Assembly: GCA_034005165.1 (NCBI GenBank)
Contig: JAVEVE010000001.1
Coordinates: 558,001 to 622,000, forward strand
From: UBA1573 sp034005165
Lineage (GTDB): Bacteria; Pseudomonadota; Alphaproteobacteria; Micavibrionales; Micavibrionaceae
DNA length: 64,000 bases
Reading direction: 5' to 3'
Made by a program: the position numbers and the translations under genes. Below the pieces are notes generated by a model that was not told where the DNA came from, did not search any database, and saw only the letters and a program-made list of their open reading frames with translations. Shown here in pieces: positions 41,681 through 51,008 of this stretch. Every line of letters begins with the position of its first letter. Position 1 is the first letter of the stretch.

Positions 41681-44077
41681 TTATCGTGGAGCCGCTGTTA
41701 GAAAACTGCCAGTATTCACAATACTTGAAGTATCCATGCGATAAAGCTCAGAGATTTCCTGAGCAGACAAAGCGCGATTATAGATGCGTGTGTCATCGAC
41801 ATTCCCAGGGAACAAAGAGCCGATCAATAGGTTAGAATTGTTTGTAGCAAGATTACCAAGACTAGTGGCGCTACCTAAACTACTCCCATTGACGAAGAAC
41901 TCCCGATTAACTGACGCATCATAGCTGATAGCAAACTGCGTCCATGTATTATGAGGAACAGGCTGATAAGCTTGCTGCAGAGCGCCCCATGCTCCGCCTC
42001 GGTTCGCCAAGAACCCGCCTTTGTCGAAAACAGCCCCTGATGTTGTCCCAAAATAATAAAAAACAAAATTGGCGTCCGTTGTACTACCCCATTTCGATAA
42101 CGGATGGGCCGCGTATCCGACTTTGCTTATAGAAGGATTAACAAAAAGAAGAATTGTCATTTCATCAGACAAATCAAGAGTGGCGTTATCCGGAACAGAT
42201 ACAATGTCGTCAATGCCATCAAACTTGAAAGCGGACTTTGATGCTCCGGATACGGAATCAGCCAAAGACAATCCGCCCATCAGCGTCCCGTTATTCCCTT
42301 TACCCGACCGATCATAGGCAGTGGTGTTGGTGGTCCATTCCGTATCGAAGGTCCAGTGCCCCACCAAACCGTCATTGATAGGGGCGCCGTAATAGATTTG
42401 CGGAGCAATGCCAACATTAGGAGCATCGGTATCAGGACCACTGGCTTGCCCCCACCAGTTATTCATGGCCGCCAAAGTACGACCGTCATAATCCACAGCC
42501 AAATCTTCCAGCATATTTCCGGCCAAAACATTCTGGCCAATACTGCCCAGCGACCCGCCACCCAGATCCACCTCGAACGTCCCGTTCGTGTCGTCATAAA
42601 CAGCGATGCCGTGCTGGGAGTTTGAAGTCGCCACACTGTTTTGCACCTTGGCACTAACCGAGCCGCCATTGGTCCCATGGAGGTAAATTCCCATACGGGC
42701 ATTTCGTGCCGTCACATTTTGAATGGTAATGTTTTGCGCGCTCGCCGCAGCGCCGTTAGCCTCGACGACAATCCCGTCACGACCCGTACCGCCATTATCA
42801 ACTGTAAACCCCGCCAGATTGATATTATCTGCCGTAATCCGAACCCCGTCACCGAGAGCATGAACATTGCCAATAATTGGCGCGGAGCGGGCCGCCGCAA
42901 TTAAAAAGGATGAAGGACTTTTACCGTTAGCGGTCGTGAATGTCCCGCTCTCATATACAAAATTTGTGCCCGAACCGATCAGCTGTTGCCCTTCTTTATT
43001 AAGGGTAATGCCCTGATCTTGCCCTGAAGATGTCCCGTCCCCTCGCCTCACATAGATAATCGTATAAGCACTTGCAGCCGCTTCAGCCGCCGCAAGTGTG
43101 TTAAACGGACGCTCCGCACTACCATCTCCGCCACCAGCTGCCGTATTATCTACGGTTAAAACTTCCTGGACTTGCCCAGTCGCCTTGTTCATAACCTGAA
43201 CGCGATCGCCCGTTTCCTTAACCTGTTTTCCCGTTACAATATCAATGTCGCGTTCGGGACTTTCATCAAGACGTGCTCGCAAGCCATCCTGACGATAGCT
43301 CTTCTTATACCCGAACGGGAATCTCAATGTCGCTTCCAGAAATCCTTGTGATCCGCGCTCATCATCTCTTTGAAACCGCGCCCCCAATTGAATGTTTTCC
43401 GTTACATCTGTCGTAAAGCGGGCGCGCATCCCCACAACATCTTCTGTATGCGGCCCATCAAAATAATACGCCCCGCCATACACACGAAAAGAGTCAGTAT
43501 GATCTCGAACGAAATCAATCTTATTCCCCATCTCCCAGCCCAGCTCAAGGTCAAAACCATGCAAAGGTTCTTCGAATACGCGCCCATTGGTATCCACGAC
43601 AATACCCGCACCAACCAAAGCAGGCCCTTGCGGGTTAGCGTTCGGAACTTCGACTTCTCTCCCGTCAGATAAAGGAATATACCCGTTTAAACGAAGATCA
43701 AAACTTTCCCCCAGCCACTCAGCTCCAACAGTCACTTGATGGAATGTACTTCCAAGCGCTGTCTTTCGCCGATCCAACCAGCCATTAACGCCGACAATAG
43801 ATTTTTTGTCCAAAAACGGAACAGATGCAATCTTGCGATATCCTATACCCAGATTGAATTCGTGATTATCGGAATTATCTCCCATCATGCGATAATCTCC
43901 ATAGAAAACACCGTCCTCGTCTTGGGCAATAGGAACCCAGAACTCGCTCATTAGAATAGAGCGCTCACTTCCGTAGCGCCAATTCCCCTCAACGCGACCT
44001 TTAAGTGGTTCACTCGCCAAAGCAGATGTACTAAAAAAGAGACTAGTCAGAATTGTGGTGTATAAATAACGGCGCAT
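41681..44077 (-). CDS. Inverse autotransporter adhesin with beta-helix and LamG-like domains
   Basis: A 798-residue secreted protein. A signal peptide (residues 1-22, ending ALAS) precedes a membrane beta-barrel of the intimin/invasin type (about 25-270). The barrel is rich in alternating aromatic residues (FNLGIGYRK, FLEATLRFPFGY). From about 290 to 560 a parallel beta-helix repeats GITL, NITIQNVTARN and GIYLHGTN, with NNWWGQASGPD near its end. From about 575 the protein has a LamG-type carbohydrate-binding lectin domain (GLVGHWTFDTEW ... DRSGKGNNGTL). A perfect TATAAT (minus strand, 44128-44133) lies upstream of the ATG. It probably displays the C-terminal domains outside the cell for attachment. 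Ligand unknown. Confidence 0.85.
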   Translation of the reverse strand: MRRYLYTTILTSLFFSTSALASEPLKGRVEGNWRYGSERSILMSEFWVPIAQDEDGVFYGDYRMMGDNSDNHEFNLGIGYRKIASVPFLDKKSIVGVNGWLDRRKTALGSTFHQVTVGAEWLGESFDLRLNGYIPLSDGREVEVPNANPQGPALVGAGIVVDTNGRVFEEPLHGFDLELGWEMGNKIDFVRDHTDSFRVYGGAYYFDGPHTEDVVGMRARFTTDVTENIQLGARFQRDDERGSQGFLEATLRFPFGYKKSYRQDGLRARLDESPERDIDIVTGKQVKETGDRVQVMNKATGQVQEVLTVDNTAAGGGDGSAERPFNTLAAAEAAASAYTIIYVRRGDGTSSGQDQGITLNKEGQQLIGSGTNFVYESGTFTTANGKSPSSFLIAAARSAPIIGNVHALGDGVRITADNINLAGFTVDNGGTGRDGIVVEANGAAASAQNITIQNVTARNARMGIYLHGTNGGSVSAKVQNSVATSNSQHGIAVYDDTNGTFEVDLGGGSLGSIGQNVLAGNMLEDLAVDYDGRTLAAMNNWWGQASGPDTDAPNVGIAPQIYYGAPINDGLVGHWTFDTEWTTNTTAYDRSGKGNNGTLMGGLSLADSVSGASKSAFKFDGIDDIVSVPDNATLDLSDEMTILLFVNPSISKVGYAAHPLSKWGSTTDANFVFYYFGTTSGAVFDKGGFLANRGGAWGALQQAYQPVPHNTWTQFAISYDASVNREFFVNGSSLGSATSLGNLATNNSNLLIGSLFPGNVDDTRIYNRALSAQEISELYRMDTSSIVNTGSFLTAAPR

Positions 44078-44242
44078 AACGACTTACATAAGTGGCTGAC
44101 TTGAATATTGGGAAGCCATTTTAAACAATTATACAATTTTTACTAGAGGGGGAGAAAGTAATGAACAACCGATTTTAATAAGCCCAAAATCGAGCAATAA
44201 ACCTCGGGAACTTTTACTTTGGAATTAACTTGATTGATTTAA

Positions 44243-44318
44243 TGGTGACCGCGCAGGGATTCGAACCCTGGACCTACTGATTAAAAGTCAGTTGCTCTAC
44301 CAGCTGAGCTACGCGGTC
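44243..44318 (-). tRNA. tRNA-Lys (anticodon UUU)
   Basis: A 76-nt cloverleaf with encoded CCA: acceptor GACCGCG/CGCGGTC, D-arm AGCTCAGCTGGTAGAGC, anticodon loop CTTTTAA with TTT, and T-arm GGTTCGAATCC. It lies alone between the adhesin and coaD genes. Confidence 0.97.
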
Positions 44319-44385
44319 AAATCAAACGCCCGTATTTTGGGGGGTGCTGAAAGTCGGGCTAAAATACGGAAAGGAATCTGATCCG

Positions 44386-44886
44386 TCAAGAAGAGATTTT
44401 AAATTTTTTCAAAAGCTTTTCATGAACCTGCGGGGTAACGAATTCAGAGACATCCCCTCCCAAAGAACAAATCTCCTTGATAAAGGAAGATGAGACAAAC
44501 TGCCACTTATCAGAGGCCATAAGGAACACGGTCTCGATTTCCGGTGCCAACTTAGCGTTCATTCCGGTCATCTGAAACTCGAATTCAAAGTCCGAAACAG
44601 CGCGTAACCCACGAAAAACACAGGTAGCGCCTTTCTTGTGAGCATAAGAGATCAAGAGGTCTTCAAAAAGCTCGACAGAGATACCACACCCCTTATCATA
44701 GAGATTCTCGATATCCTGACGCACCATGTCCACGCGCTCATCCGCAGTAAACAAGGGCTTTTTCTTCTGATTCCCTGCAACGGCCACAATCACATGGTCA
44801 ACCAGATGGCTGGCACGCTGGATAATATGAAGATGCCCTTTGGTGATCGGGTCAAAAGTTCCGGGATAAATACCGATACGTTTCAC
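44386..44886 (-). CDS. coaD: Phosphopantetheine adenylyltransferase
   Basis: Transfers AMP to 4'-phosphopantetheine, the penultimate step of coenzyme A synthesis. The 166-residue product starts with GTG at 44886. The nucleotidyl-transferase motif GIYPGTFDPITKGHLHII (T/HxGH at 18-21) and the C-terminal KWQFVSSSFIKEICSLGGDV are typical. All family motifs are intact. It sits 67 bp from the tRNA-Lys and is divergent from the methyltransferase gene at 44943. Confidence 0.96.
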   Translation of the reverse strand: MKRIGIYPGTFDPITKGHLHIIQRASHLVDHVIVAVAGNQKKKPLFTADERVDMVRQDIENLYDKGCGISVELFEDLLISYAHKKGATCVFRGLRAVSDFEFEFQMTGMNAKLAPEIETVFLMASDKWQFVSSSFIKEICSLGGDVSEFVTPQVHEKLLKKFKISS

Positions 44887-44942
44887 GATAAAAAAACCTG
44901 TTCTTGTATTTTAACCAGCAGATATCTATAAGGTGATTGGAA

Positions 44943-45872
44943 ATGAATGCAAGTCAAACTAACACCCCCGCCCCGATAATCACCCCGCTGATCGCTGATC
45001 CGTGGGACCATTACGCACTTCTTGATTCCGGCCACGGCCGTAAGCTAGAACGTTATGGAAAGGTTACGGTCGATCGCCCCGAACCTCAGGCCCTCTGGGC
45101 CCCAAGCCTTCCCGAATCCGAGTGGGCCAAGGCAGACGCAACCTTTACGAATACAGGCGGCGAAGACGGCGACTCAGGAAAATGGGATATTCGCGGTAAA
45201 ACCCCCGAAGCCTGGAATGTTATCTGGAAAGATATCACGATGGTTTGTCGCCTAATGTCTTTCCGTCACATGGGCCTCTTTCCCGAACAATTGACACATT
45301 GGGACTGGGTTAACCACCAAGTGGCCAGCACTCGAAATGGGAATAACGACAATCAACTGAATATATTGAACTTGTTTGCCTATACAGGCGCAGCAACGCT
45401 AGCAGCAGCAGCGGCAGGCGCACAAGTTACCCACTTGGATGCATCCAAAAAGGCTATTCAATGGGGCAAAGAAAACCAGATTGCCAGCAATATGGAAGAC
45501 AAACCCATCCGCTGGATTTGCGATGACGCAAAAGCCTTTGTCGCACGAGAGCTGCGCCGCGGTCGAAAATATGACGGAATCATCATGGACCCGCCAAAAT
45601 TTGGACGTGGGCCAGACGGGGAACGCTGGCAAATCGAAGAAGACCTTGTTGACTTTATGAAAAACTGCACAAAACTTTTGTCTGACCATGCGAAATTCAT
45701 GATCATCACAGCTTACGCCATGCGCCTATCGTCGGTGTCTCTCGCCGCCATTATGGAAGATGTCACAAAACATCTGGGCGGTAAAATCGAATTCGGCGAA
45801 CTCCTCATAAAACAGGAACATGGCCACCGCCACCTTTCGACCTCCCTCTACGCCCGCTGGTCAGCGGAGTAA
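44943..45872 (+). CDS. Class I SAM-dependent methyltransferase (RlmI-like)
   Basis: A 309-residue protein. ATG 44943 is favoured because AAGGTG lies 7 nt upstream; a TTG six bases earlier is unlikely. Motif I is LFAYTGAATLAAAAAGAQVTHLD and motif IV is MDPPKFGRG, which resembles the rRNA cytosine methyltransferases of the RlmI/RlmK type, though the N-terminal PUA domain is absent. The N-terminal 85 residues hold LLDSGHGRKLERYGK, a common lead-in. The substrate is likely RNA but is not identifiable. A SpoU methyltransferase follows 17 bp later. Confidence 0.82.
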   Translation: MNASQTNTPAPIITPLIADPWDHYALLDSGHGRKLERYGKVTVDRPEPQALWAPSLPESEWAKADATFTNTGGEDGDSGKWDIRGKTPEAWNVIWKDITMVCRLMSFRHMGLFPEQLTHWDWVNHQVASTRNGNNDNQLNILNLFAYTGAATLAAAAAGAQVTHLDASKKAIQWGKENQIASNMEDKPIRWICDDAKAFVARELRRGRKYDGIIMDPPKFGRGPDGERWQIEEDLVDFMKNCTKLLSDHAKFMIITAYAMRLSSVSLAAIMEDVTKHLGGKIEFGELLIKQEHGHRHLSTSLYARWSAE

Positions 45873-45889
45873 AAAATAGGTCAACACGC

Positions 45890-46729
45890 ATGGCTGAAAA
45901 ACTCATCACATCCCCTGCCAATCCGATTATCAAGGACATCAAGGCTCTTGAAATGCGCAAACGCCGCAAAGAAACAGGTCTGTTTCTGGTCGAAGGCCTC
46001 CGTTCGGTCATCGAAGGGATGGAATGCGGCGCGACTTTAAAATACATAGCCTATCATACTGATATAAAACAAAAAGATGATGTAAAACGGTGCGTATCGT
46101 ACTGCAATAAATGCGATGGACTAGCCTTAGAAGTAAACGACATCGTCCTCGAAAAAATATCACGGAAGGATAATCCTCAGTCTGTGATTGGAGTATTCGA
46201 GCAAAAGACCTTATCAATAAAGAACATTGATATTCAATCATTTAGCAATAAAAACGACACGAGTCGTTGCATTGTCGCGCTTGAACAAGTGCGTGATCCA
46301 GGCAATTTAGGCACAATTATCCGGACTATTGATGCCGTAGGAGCAGAAGCAGTCATTCTTATCGGACAATGCTGCGACCCCTACTCAATCGAAGCCGTCC
46401 GCGCGACAATGGGTTCACTCTTTTCTGTCCCGATCTACCAAGCGACACTCGAAGAATTCAAAGGCTGGGCCAAAGGATGGCAAGAAAAGACAGACGGCGA
46501 TATTCTGGGAACAACCCTCCAGACCTCGGTCGACTTCCGTGACGTCAAACCAAAATCACCAATCATACTGATGATGGGCAACGAGCAAGCGGGCCTTTCG
46601 GAAGATCTTCGACAAATAGCCACAAGCTGCATCCGACTTCCTATGAACGGTCGCGCTGATAGCCTTAACCTCTCTGTCGCAACAGGTATTTGCCTCTACG
46701 CCCTGCTCGAACCTTGGACTTCGAAATAA
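45890..46729 (+). CDS. TrmH/SpoU-family RNA 2'-O-methyltransferase
   Basis: A 279-residue protein. The N-terminal substrate-binding part has MRKRRKETGLFLVEGLRSV (about 24-42). The C-terminal SPOUT knot shows LEQVRDPGNLGTIIRTIDAVGA, MMGNEQAGLSEDL and MNGRADSLNLSVATGI, the three classical motifs. It would methylate a 2'-OH in rRNA or tRNA; RlmB and TrmH-like relatives cannot be separated by eye. It is probably co-transcribed with the preceding methyltransferase, and a hairpin terminator follows. Confidence 0.9.
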   Translation: MAEKLITSPANPIIKDIKALEMRKRRKETGLFLVEGLRSVIEGMECGATLKYIAYHTDIKQKDDVKRCVSYCNKCDGLALEVNDIVLEKISRKDNPQSVIGVFEQKTLSIKNIDIQSFSNKNDTSRCIVALEQVRDPGNLGTIIRTIDAVGAEAVILIGQCCDPYSIEAVRATMGSLFSVPIYQATLEEFKGWAKGWQEKTDGDILGTTLQTSVDFRDVKPKSPIILMMGNEQAGLSEDLRQIATSCIRLPMNGRADSLNLSVATGICLYALLEPWTSK

Positions 46730-46741
46730 GATAGGCCCTAT

Positions 46742-46771
46742 AAAAAAGCCACCCCGAAGGGCGGCTTTAAA
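46742..46771. terminator. Bidirectional terminator hairpin
   Basis: AAAGCC (46745-46750) pairs with GGCTTT (46763-46768), extended by CCC/GGG with a CGAA loop. A runs lie on one side and T/A on the other. It separates the convergent methyltransferase and ftsZ genes. Confidence 0.75.
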
Positions 46772-46798
46772 TTTCATCACTACTGAACAATTTACGAG

Positions 46799-48592
46799 CT
46801 AGCTCGTTTGACGACGAAGAAAAGCAGGAATATCCAACTCATCTTCATCTGCCTTTTGAGCAGGAGCATCAATATTGAGACGCCCTTGAGCAGGAGCAGG
46901 TGCAACAGCACGCTGTGGCGCACGAAGACCTAAGCCACCGCCAAAACCACCACCGGAAGATTGGGAACCTGTTTCACCACTTTCTTCGGCAGAACCATAG
47001 CTTTCTTCCTGCACTGGTTCGGCACGACGATAGCCTCCGGTAATCCGCTCGAACAAAGATGGCGATTTCTTGCGAGCAACCGGAGCAACTTGCTCTTGAG
47101 GCGCATAAACAGGCTGCTGAACAGGAGGCTGTTCATACATAGGTTGCTGTTGCACTGGCTCTTGATAGTAAGCTGGCTGTTGTGGAGCCGACTGATAAAC
47201 AGGGGCTTGCTGTTGAACAGGTTGTTGAACAACTTGCTGCATCGGCGCAGCCTGTCTTTGGTGGAAGGATTTTTGTTGGTACATCTCACCAACATATTCA
47301 CCTTCGACTTCCATCGGCTGTGGAGGAATGAAGGACTCGCCCATACGTGTTCCGCGAATGCCGCCGAACCCACCGCCCATAGAGACAGCTTGCGCACGAG
47401 CAGGACGTGTTTCGATCTGCTCTTCTTCCTGAATGAAGGAAGATTTAGCTTCAACTGGCTTTGCCATAGCAGAAGCCGCAAAAGACGCACCTTGATTGAT
47501 CGGACGGGATACAGAAACCGGTGCACGGCTTGGTACAGCACGGTCAACAGAGAACCCGCCAACATTGCCGCGAGAACCGCTAAATCCGCCGCCCTGTAAC
47601 TTTTTTTCTATCGCTGCGTCAATACCCGTCGCAACGACAGACACACGGATCGTTCCCTCAAGAGACTCATCAAAAGTAGAACCGAAGATGATATTCGCAT
47701 CAGGGTCGACTTCATCACGAATACGGTTACAAGCCTCATCAACTTCGAACAGGGTCATGTCATAACCGCCTGTGATATTGACGATAACGCCTTTAGCACC
47801 TTTCATAGACACGTCATCCAGCAACGGATTGCTGATAGCTTTCTCGGCCGCTTCGGTCGCACGATTGTCGCCGGTTGCCTCGCCAGCCCCCATAACAGCC
47901 TTACCCATCTCCTGCATAACGGAACGGATATCGGCAAAATCAAGGTTAATCAGACCAGGCATAACGATCAGGTCAGTGACACCGCGAACAGCAGATTGCA
48001 AGACGCTGTCAGCCATTTTAAAGCCGTCAGCAAAAGTCGTCTTATCATTCACAACACGGAACAAATTCTGGTTCGGAATAACAATCAGTGTATCAACATA
48101 ATTTTGAAGCTCTGACAAACCTTCTTCAGCCATTTTCATACGGCGTGTGCCTTCAAAATGGAATGGCTTGGTCACAACACCGACAGTCAGGATACCGCGC
48201 TCACGACAAGCTTTGGCAATCACAGCCGCTGCACCGGTTCCGGTACCACCGCCCATACCGGCAGTAATAAAGGCCATGTGCGCGTCTTCCAGATATTGCA
48301 TGACATCATCAAGACTCTCTTCAGCCGCCGCACGACCGATTTCAGGCTTGGCTCCGGCACCGAGGCCTTCGGTCAAGGATGCACCCAACTGAACTTTGTG
48401 CTCGGCCAGATTGCCGATCAGAGCCTGAGAGTCCGTGTTACAAACAACAAAGTCCACACCATTCATATTGGTGGTAATCATGTTGTTGATTGCGTTACCG
48501 CCGGCACCGCCGACACCGATAACGGTAATTTTTGGGGAAAGTTTGGAATTCTTAGCAGTATGATCCACGTTGTTCATCCGGATGTTAATCAT
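46799..48592 (-). CDS. ftsZ: Cell division protein FtsZ
   Basis: The tubulin-like GTPase that forms the Z ring. The 597-residue product is longer than many FtsZ proteins. The GTP-binding domain has VIGVGGAGGNAINNM and the tubulin signature GGGTGTGAA (114-122), and the T7 loop NLDFADIRSVM follows. After about residue 330 comes a long, low-complexity linker rich in Gln, Pro and Tyr. It ends with the conserved FtsA-binding tip DELDIPAFLRRQ. AAGGAG lies 9 nt before ATG 48592. The upstream gap carries three GANTC sites, candidates for CcrM methylation control. Confidence 0.98.
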   Translation of the reverse strand: MINIRMNNVDHTAKNSKLSPKITVIGVGGAGGNAINNMITTNMNGVDFVVCNTDSQALIGNLAEHKVQLGASLTEGLGAGAKPEIGRAAAEESLDDVMQYLEDAHMAFITAGMGGGTGTGAAAVIAKACRERGILTVGVVTKPFHFEGTRRMKMAEEGLSELQNYVDTLIVIPNQNLFRVVNDKTTFADGFKMADSVLQSAVRGVTDLIVMPGLINLDFADIRSVMQEMGKAVMGAGEATGDNRATEAAEKAISNPLLDDVSMKGAKGVIVNITGGYDMTLFEVDEACNRIRDEVDPDANIIFGSTFDESLEGTIRVSVVATGIDAAIEKKLQGGGFSGSRGNVGGFSVDRAVPSRAPVSVSRPINQGASFAASAMAKPVEAKSSFIQEEEQIETRPARAQAVSMGGGFGGIRGTRMGESFIPPQPMEVEGEYVGEMYQQKSFHQRQAAPMQQVVQQPVQQQAPVYQSAPQQPAYYQEPVQQQPMYEQPPVQQPVYAPQEQVAPVARKKSPSLFERITGGYRRAEPVQEESYGSAEESGETGSQSSGGGFGGGLGLRAPQRAVAPAPAQGRLNIDAPAQKADEDELDIPAFLRRQTS

Positions 48593-48718
48593 TGAAAGGA
48601 ACTCCTTCCGAGGTATAATTGGTTGCGCTCCCGCAAAATATTGCGAGTTGATTGTTTTCTGAATTTTTCATTGGGAGAAAGGTGCATCGCGTTCCGATCC
48701 GTCACATAAGACAACAAC

Positions 48719-48815
48719 GAATCAACTCCCCTAGTCTAAACTGACGATTCACCTCTTTGCAAAGAAAAAGTAAACACTTCAAAAAAAATCCACATTGTCT
48801 CTTTGAGAATGAATC
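48719..48815 (-). promoter_or_regulatory. Cluster of three GANTC sites upstream of ftsZ
   Basis: GAATC (48719-48723), GATTC (48746-48750) and GAATC (48811-48815) fall in the 280-bp ftsA-ftsZ gap. GANTC is the recognition sequence of the cell-cycle methyltransferase CcrM, which influences ftsZ expression in Caulobacter. By chance about one site would be expected here. No convincing -35/-10 pair was found. Confidence 0.35.
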
Positions 48816-48872
48816 ATTTGAATTCAGAAGCTGAGAAAAACTGGATTTGCAGACCAAAAGCCGAAGCTTAAA

Positions 48873-50141
48873 TTACCAGTTCTCACGAAGCCAGAGCTGC
48901 ACCCTTTGCCACAGATTCCCTGCCTCGACATTCGCCATGATTTCGGCGGGCATTTCATCCGCCCGTTCCGTCACATAATGAAGCAATCCCGCCGTTGTCG
49001 AGAAGGCCGGACCTGATACTGCATCTGCCAAACCGGGGAGACGGATTGGGCGACCAAGGCGCACTTGTTTTTCAAGATATTTCTGGGCAAGCTCACGTAG
49101 TCCCGGAATTTGGCTGGCCCCGCCCGTTAACACAACACGGCGTCCGGCAATAGAACCCAAACCCGAATCATCCAAACGCGCCCTAACCAATTCCAGCGTC
49201 TCTTCCAAACGCGGCGCAATAATACTGACCAGATAAGACCGCGGCACATGATTAGGCTGGGAATGATCCTCTTCCCCCAGCGGATGCACATCAATCAAAT
49301 CCTTATCATCGGTCGCAGTCGCAATCGCACTACCATACAAAGCCTTCATACGCTCTGCCGAATGAACAGATGTCGTCAAACCTTTGGCAATATCATTGGT
49401 CACATGCATCCCGCCGACAGGAATAGCATCGGTATAAATCAATTCCTTACCGTAAAAGACAGCGATAGATGTTGTTCCGCCGCCCATATCAACGACAACA
49501 CATCCCATGTCCATTTCATCTTCCACGAGACAAGCTAGACCAGAAGCATAAGGAGCAGAACAAAGTGCTGTGATATCAAGATGTGAACTTTGAATGCAGC
49601 TCGCCATATTTTTCAATGGCCCCATCGACCCTGTCACCAGATGAACATCTACATCCAGATGCTGACCGAAAAGGCCGCGCGGTTCGCGTATCCCTTCATG
49701 CCCGTCAATGCGGTAAGCCGTTGGGATTGTATGGATCAATTCAATATCATGCCCGATAGCCTGATCTTGGGCCTTTGCAAGCGCACGGCGAATGTCATTA
49801 TCTGTGACAGCCTCGCCCATAATCTGAACACCCATACTCATCAACTTCGATTGGGTATGAATCCCCGGAACATTCACAATCACTTCACGCAACGGATAGC
49901 CCTTGGTGACATCGGAAGCCATTTTCTCGGCAGCATGAACAGCCTGACGAATAGCAGATTCTGCACTATCCAGATCAACAACCGTTCCCGATTTAATCCC
50001 CTGTGAAGCCTGATGCCCCAAACCGATCACATCAATATTACCGTGATCGTCCCGAACACGCGCGATAAAACAAGCAATCTTGCTTGATCCTACATCAAGC
50101 GCGGCAATAACAGATCCTTTAGGATGGAAAGATTTTGGCAT
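48873..50141 (-). CDS. ftsA: Cell division protein FtsA
   Basis: An actin-like ATPase that tethers FtsZ to the membrane. The 422-residue product begins VIAALDVGSSKIACFIARV (phosphate-1 motif) and has MGCVVVDMGGGTTSIAVF (phosphate-2) and VVLTGGASQIPGL (adenosine motif). It ends with a short amphipathic tail (RVQLWLRENW), the membrane-targeting sequence. All motifs are intact. A GGGGGGAG ribosome site precedes the ATG. It sits between ftsQ (12 bp upstream) and ftsZ. Confidence 0.97.
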   Translation of the reverse strand: MPKSFHPKGSVIAALDVGSSKIACFIARVRDDHGNIDVIGLGHQASQGIKSGTVVDLDSAESAIRQAVHAAEKMASDVTKGYPLREVIVNVPGIHTQSKLMSMGVQIMGEAVTDNDIRRALAKAQDQAIGHDIELIHTIPTAYRIDGHEGIREPRGLFGQHLDVDVHLVTGSMGPLKNMASCIQSSHLDITALCSAPYASGLACLVEDEMDMGCVVVDMGGGTTSIAVFYGKELIYTDAIPVGGMHVTNDIAKGLTTSVHSAERMKALYGSAIATATDDKDLIDVHPLGEEDHSQPNHVPRSYLVSIIAPRLEETLELVRARLDDSGLGSIAGRRVVLTGGASQIPGLRELAQKYLEKQVRLGRPIRLPGLADAVSGPAFSTTAGLLHYVTERADEMPAEIMANVEAGNLWQRVQLWLRENW

Positions 50142-50153
50142 ACGCTCCCCCCC

Positions 50154-51008
50154 CTATATCCGCTTTTGAGGCGAGAAAGATGCCTGATATTCTTCAGCTT
50201 GCCCCGGAGACGTTTGCACAACAATCCGCACAGGATCACGCAGGTCAATTGCCAGAACATCACGGTCCATCAATTTGGCTTCGCGCTGCGCATCTGCCAA
50301 ACGCTTAATGGCTTGCCCCATATCTTCTTCAGGCAACCGCACTTCGACACCGTTCTTGAGATACAAATCCCAGCGGCGACCCCCAATCCATTTGGCTGAC
50401 TCGACACGACTTCCGAAATCAGGCTCCGCCTCAAGCATTGCAACAAGTTCAGGTGCAAATTCAGGTGCTTTTTCGCCGACAACAATCATTAGGTTTTTGA
50501 ATTTATTCAAGTTGCTATCAGACAAAACATGACCTTCAGAATCAACAACCGAGAGCTTGTTCTTACGCTGCCACAACACCAGCGGACGTCGCTCATCCAA
50601 CCGGACATATAATGTATCGGGCAAATGACGCTCGACCACCGCGGACTTGACCCAAGACAGAGCTTCAAGTTTTTTCTTCATCACGGCCAAATCAGGTTCA
50701 AAAATCGATTGACCGCGCGCGACATTCAGAATGGATTTCAATTCGTCACGGCCGACATTCTCTCTGCCTTCAATCATCAGATTGGACACGGCAAATCCGT
50801 TTTGCTCCATCTCAGCATGGAATTTTTCGGTCGTCTCGGCTTCGAATTGATGCCACCATCCCGATTGAACGGCATAATACGCACCGCCGCCGGCCCCGAC
50901 AAACAGGGCAGCAGCAACACCAACACGTTTCAACCAATAACTTACGCGCGCTTTTTGTCCGGCGCGTCGGTTGAGGATGGAATTTCGGCGGGTACCGGAT
51001 CGAGACAT
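50154..51008 (-). CDS. ftsQ: Cell division protein FtsQ
   Basis: A bitopic divisome protein linking FtsA/FtsZ assembly to peptidoglycan synthesis. The 284-residue product (start ATG 51008; a TTG/GTG further up is less likely) has a basic cytoplasmic start and a single transmembrane helix (VGVAAALFVGAGGGAYYAV). A POTRA domain (FAVSNLMIEGRENVGRDELKS ... LPDTLYVRLDERRPLVLWQ) and a FtsQ-type C-terminal domain follow. Its start overlaps the end of ddl by 67 nt, which suggests coupling. Confidence 0.92.
   Translation of the reverse strand: MSRSGTRRNSILNRRAGQKARVSYWLKRVGVAAALFVGAGGGAYYAVQSGWWHQFEAETTEKFHAEMEQNGFAVSNLMIEGRENVGRDELKSILNVARGQSIFEPDLAVMKKKLEALSWVKSAVVERHLPDTLYVRLDERRPLVLWQRKNKLSVVDSEGHVLSDSNLNKFKNLMIVVGEKAPEFAPELVAMLEAEPDFGSRVESAKWIGGRRWDLYLKNGVEVRLPEEDMGQAIKRLADAQREAKLMDRDVLAIDLRDPVRIVVQTSPGQAEEYQASFSPQKRI

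Noticed and set aside
46961..47599. 212-residue plus-strand frame opposite ftsZ
   Set aside because: It is a shadow of the repetitive Gln/Pro-rich ftsZ linker with leucine/arginine-rich nonsense composition.
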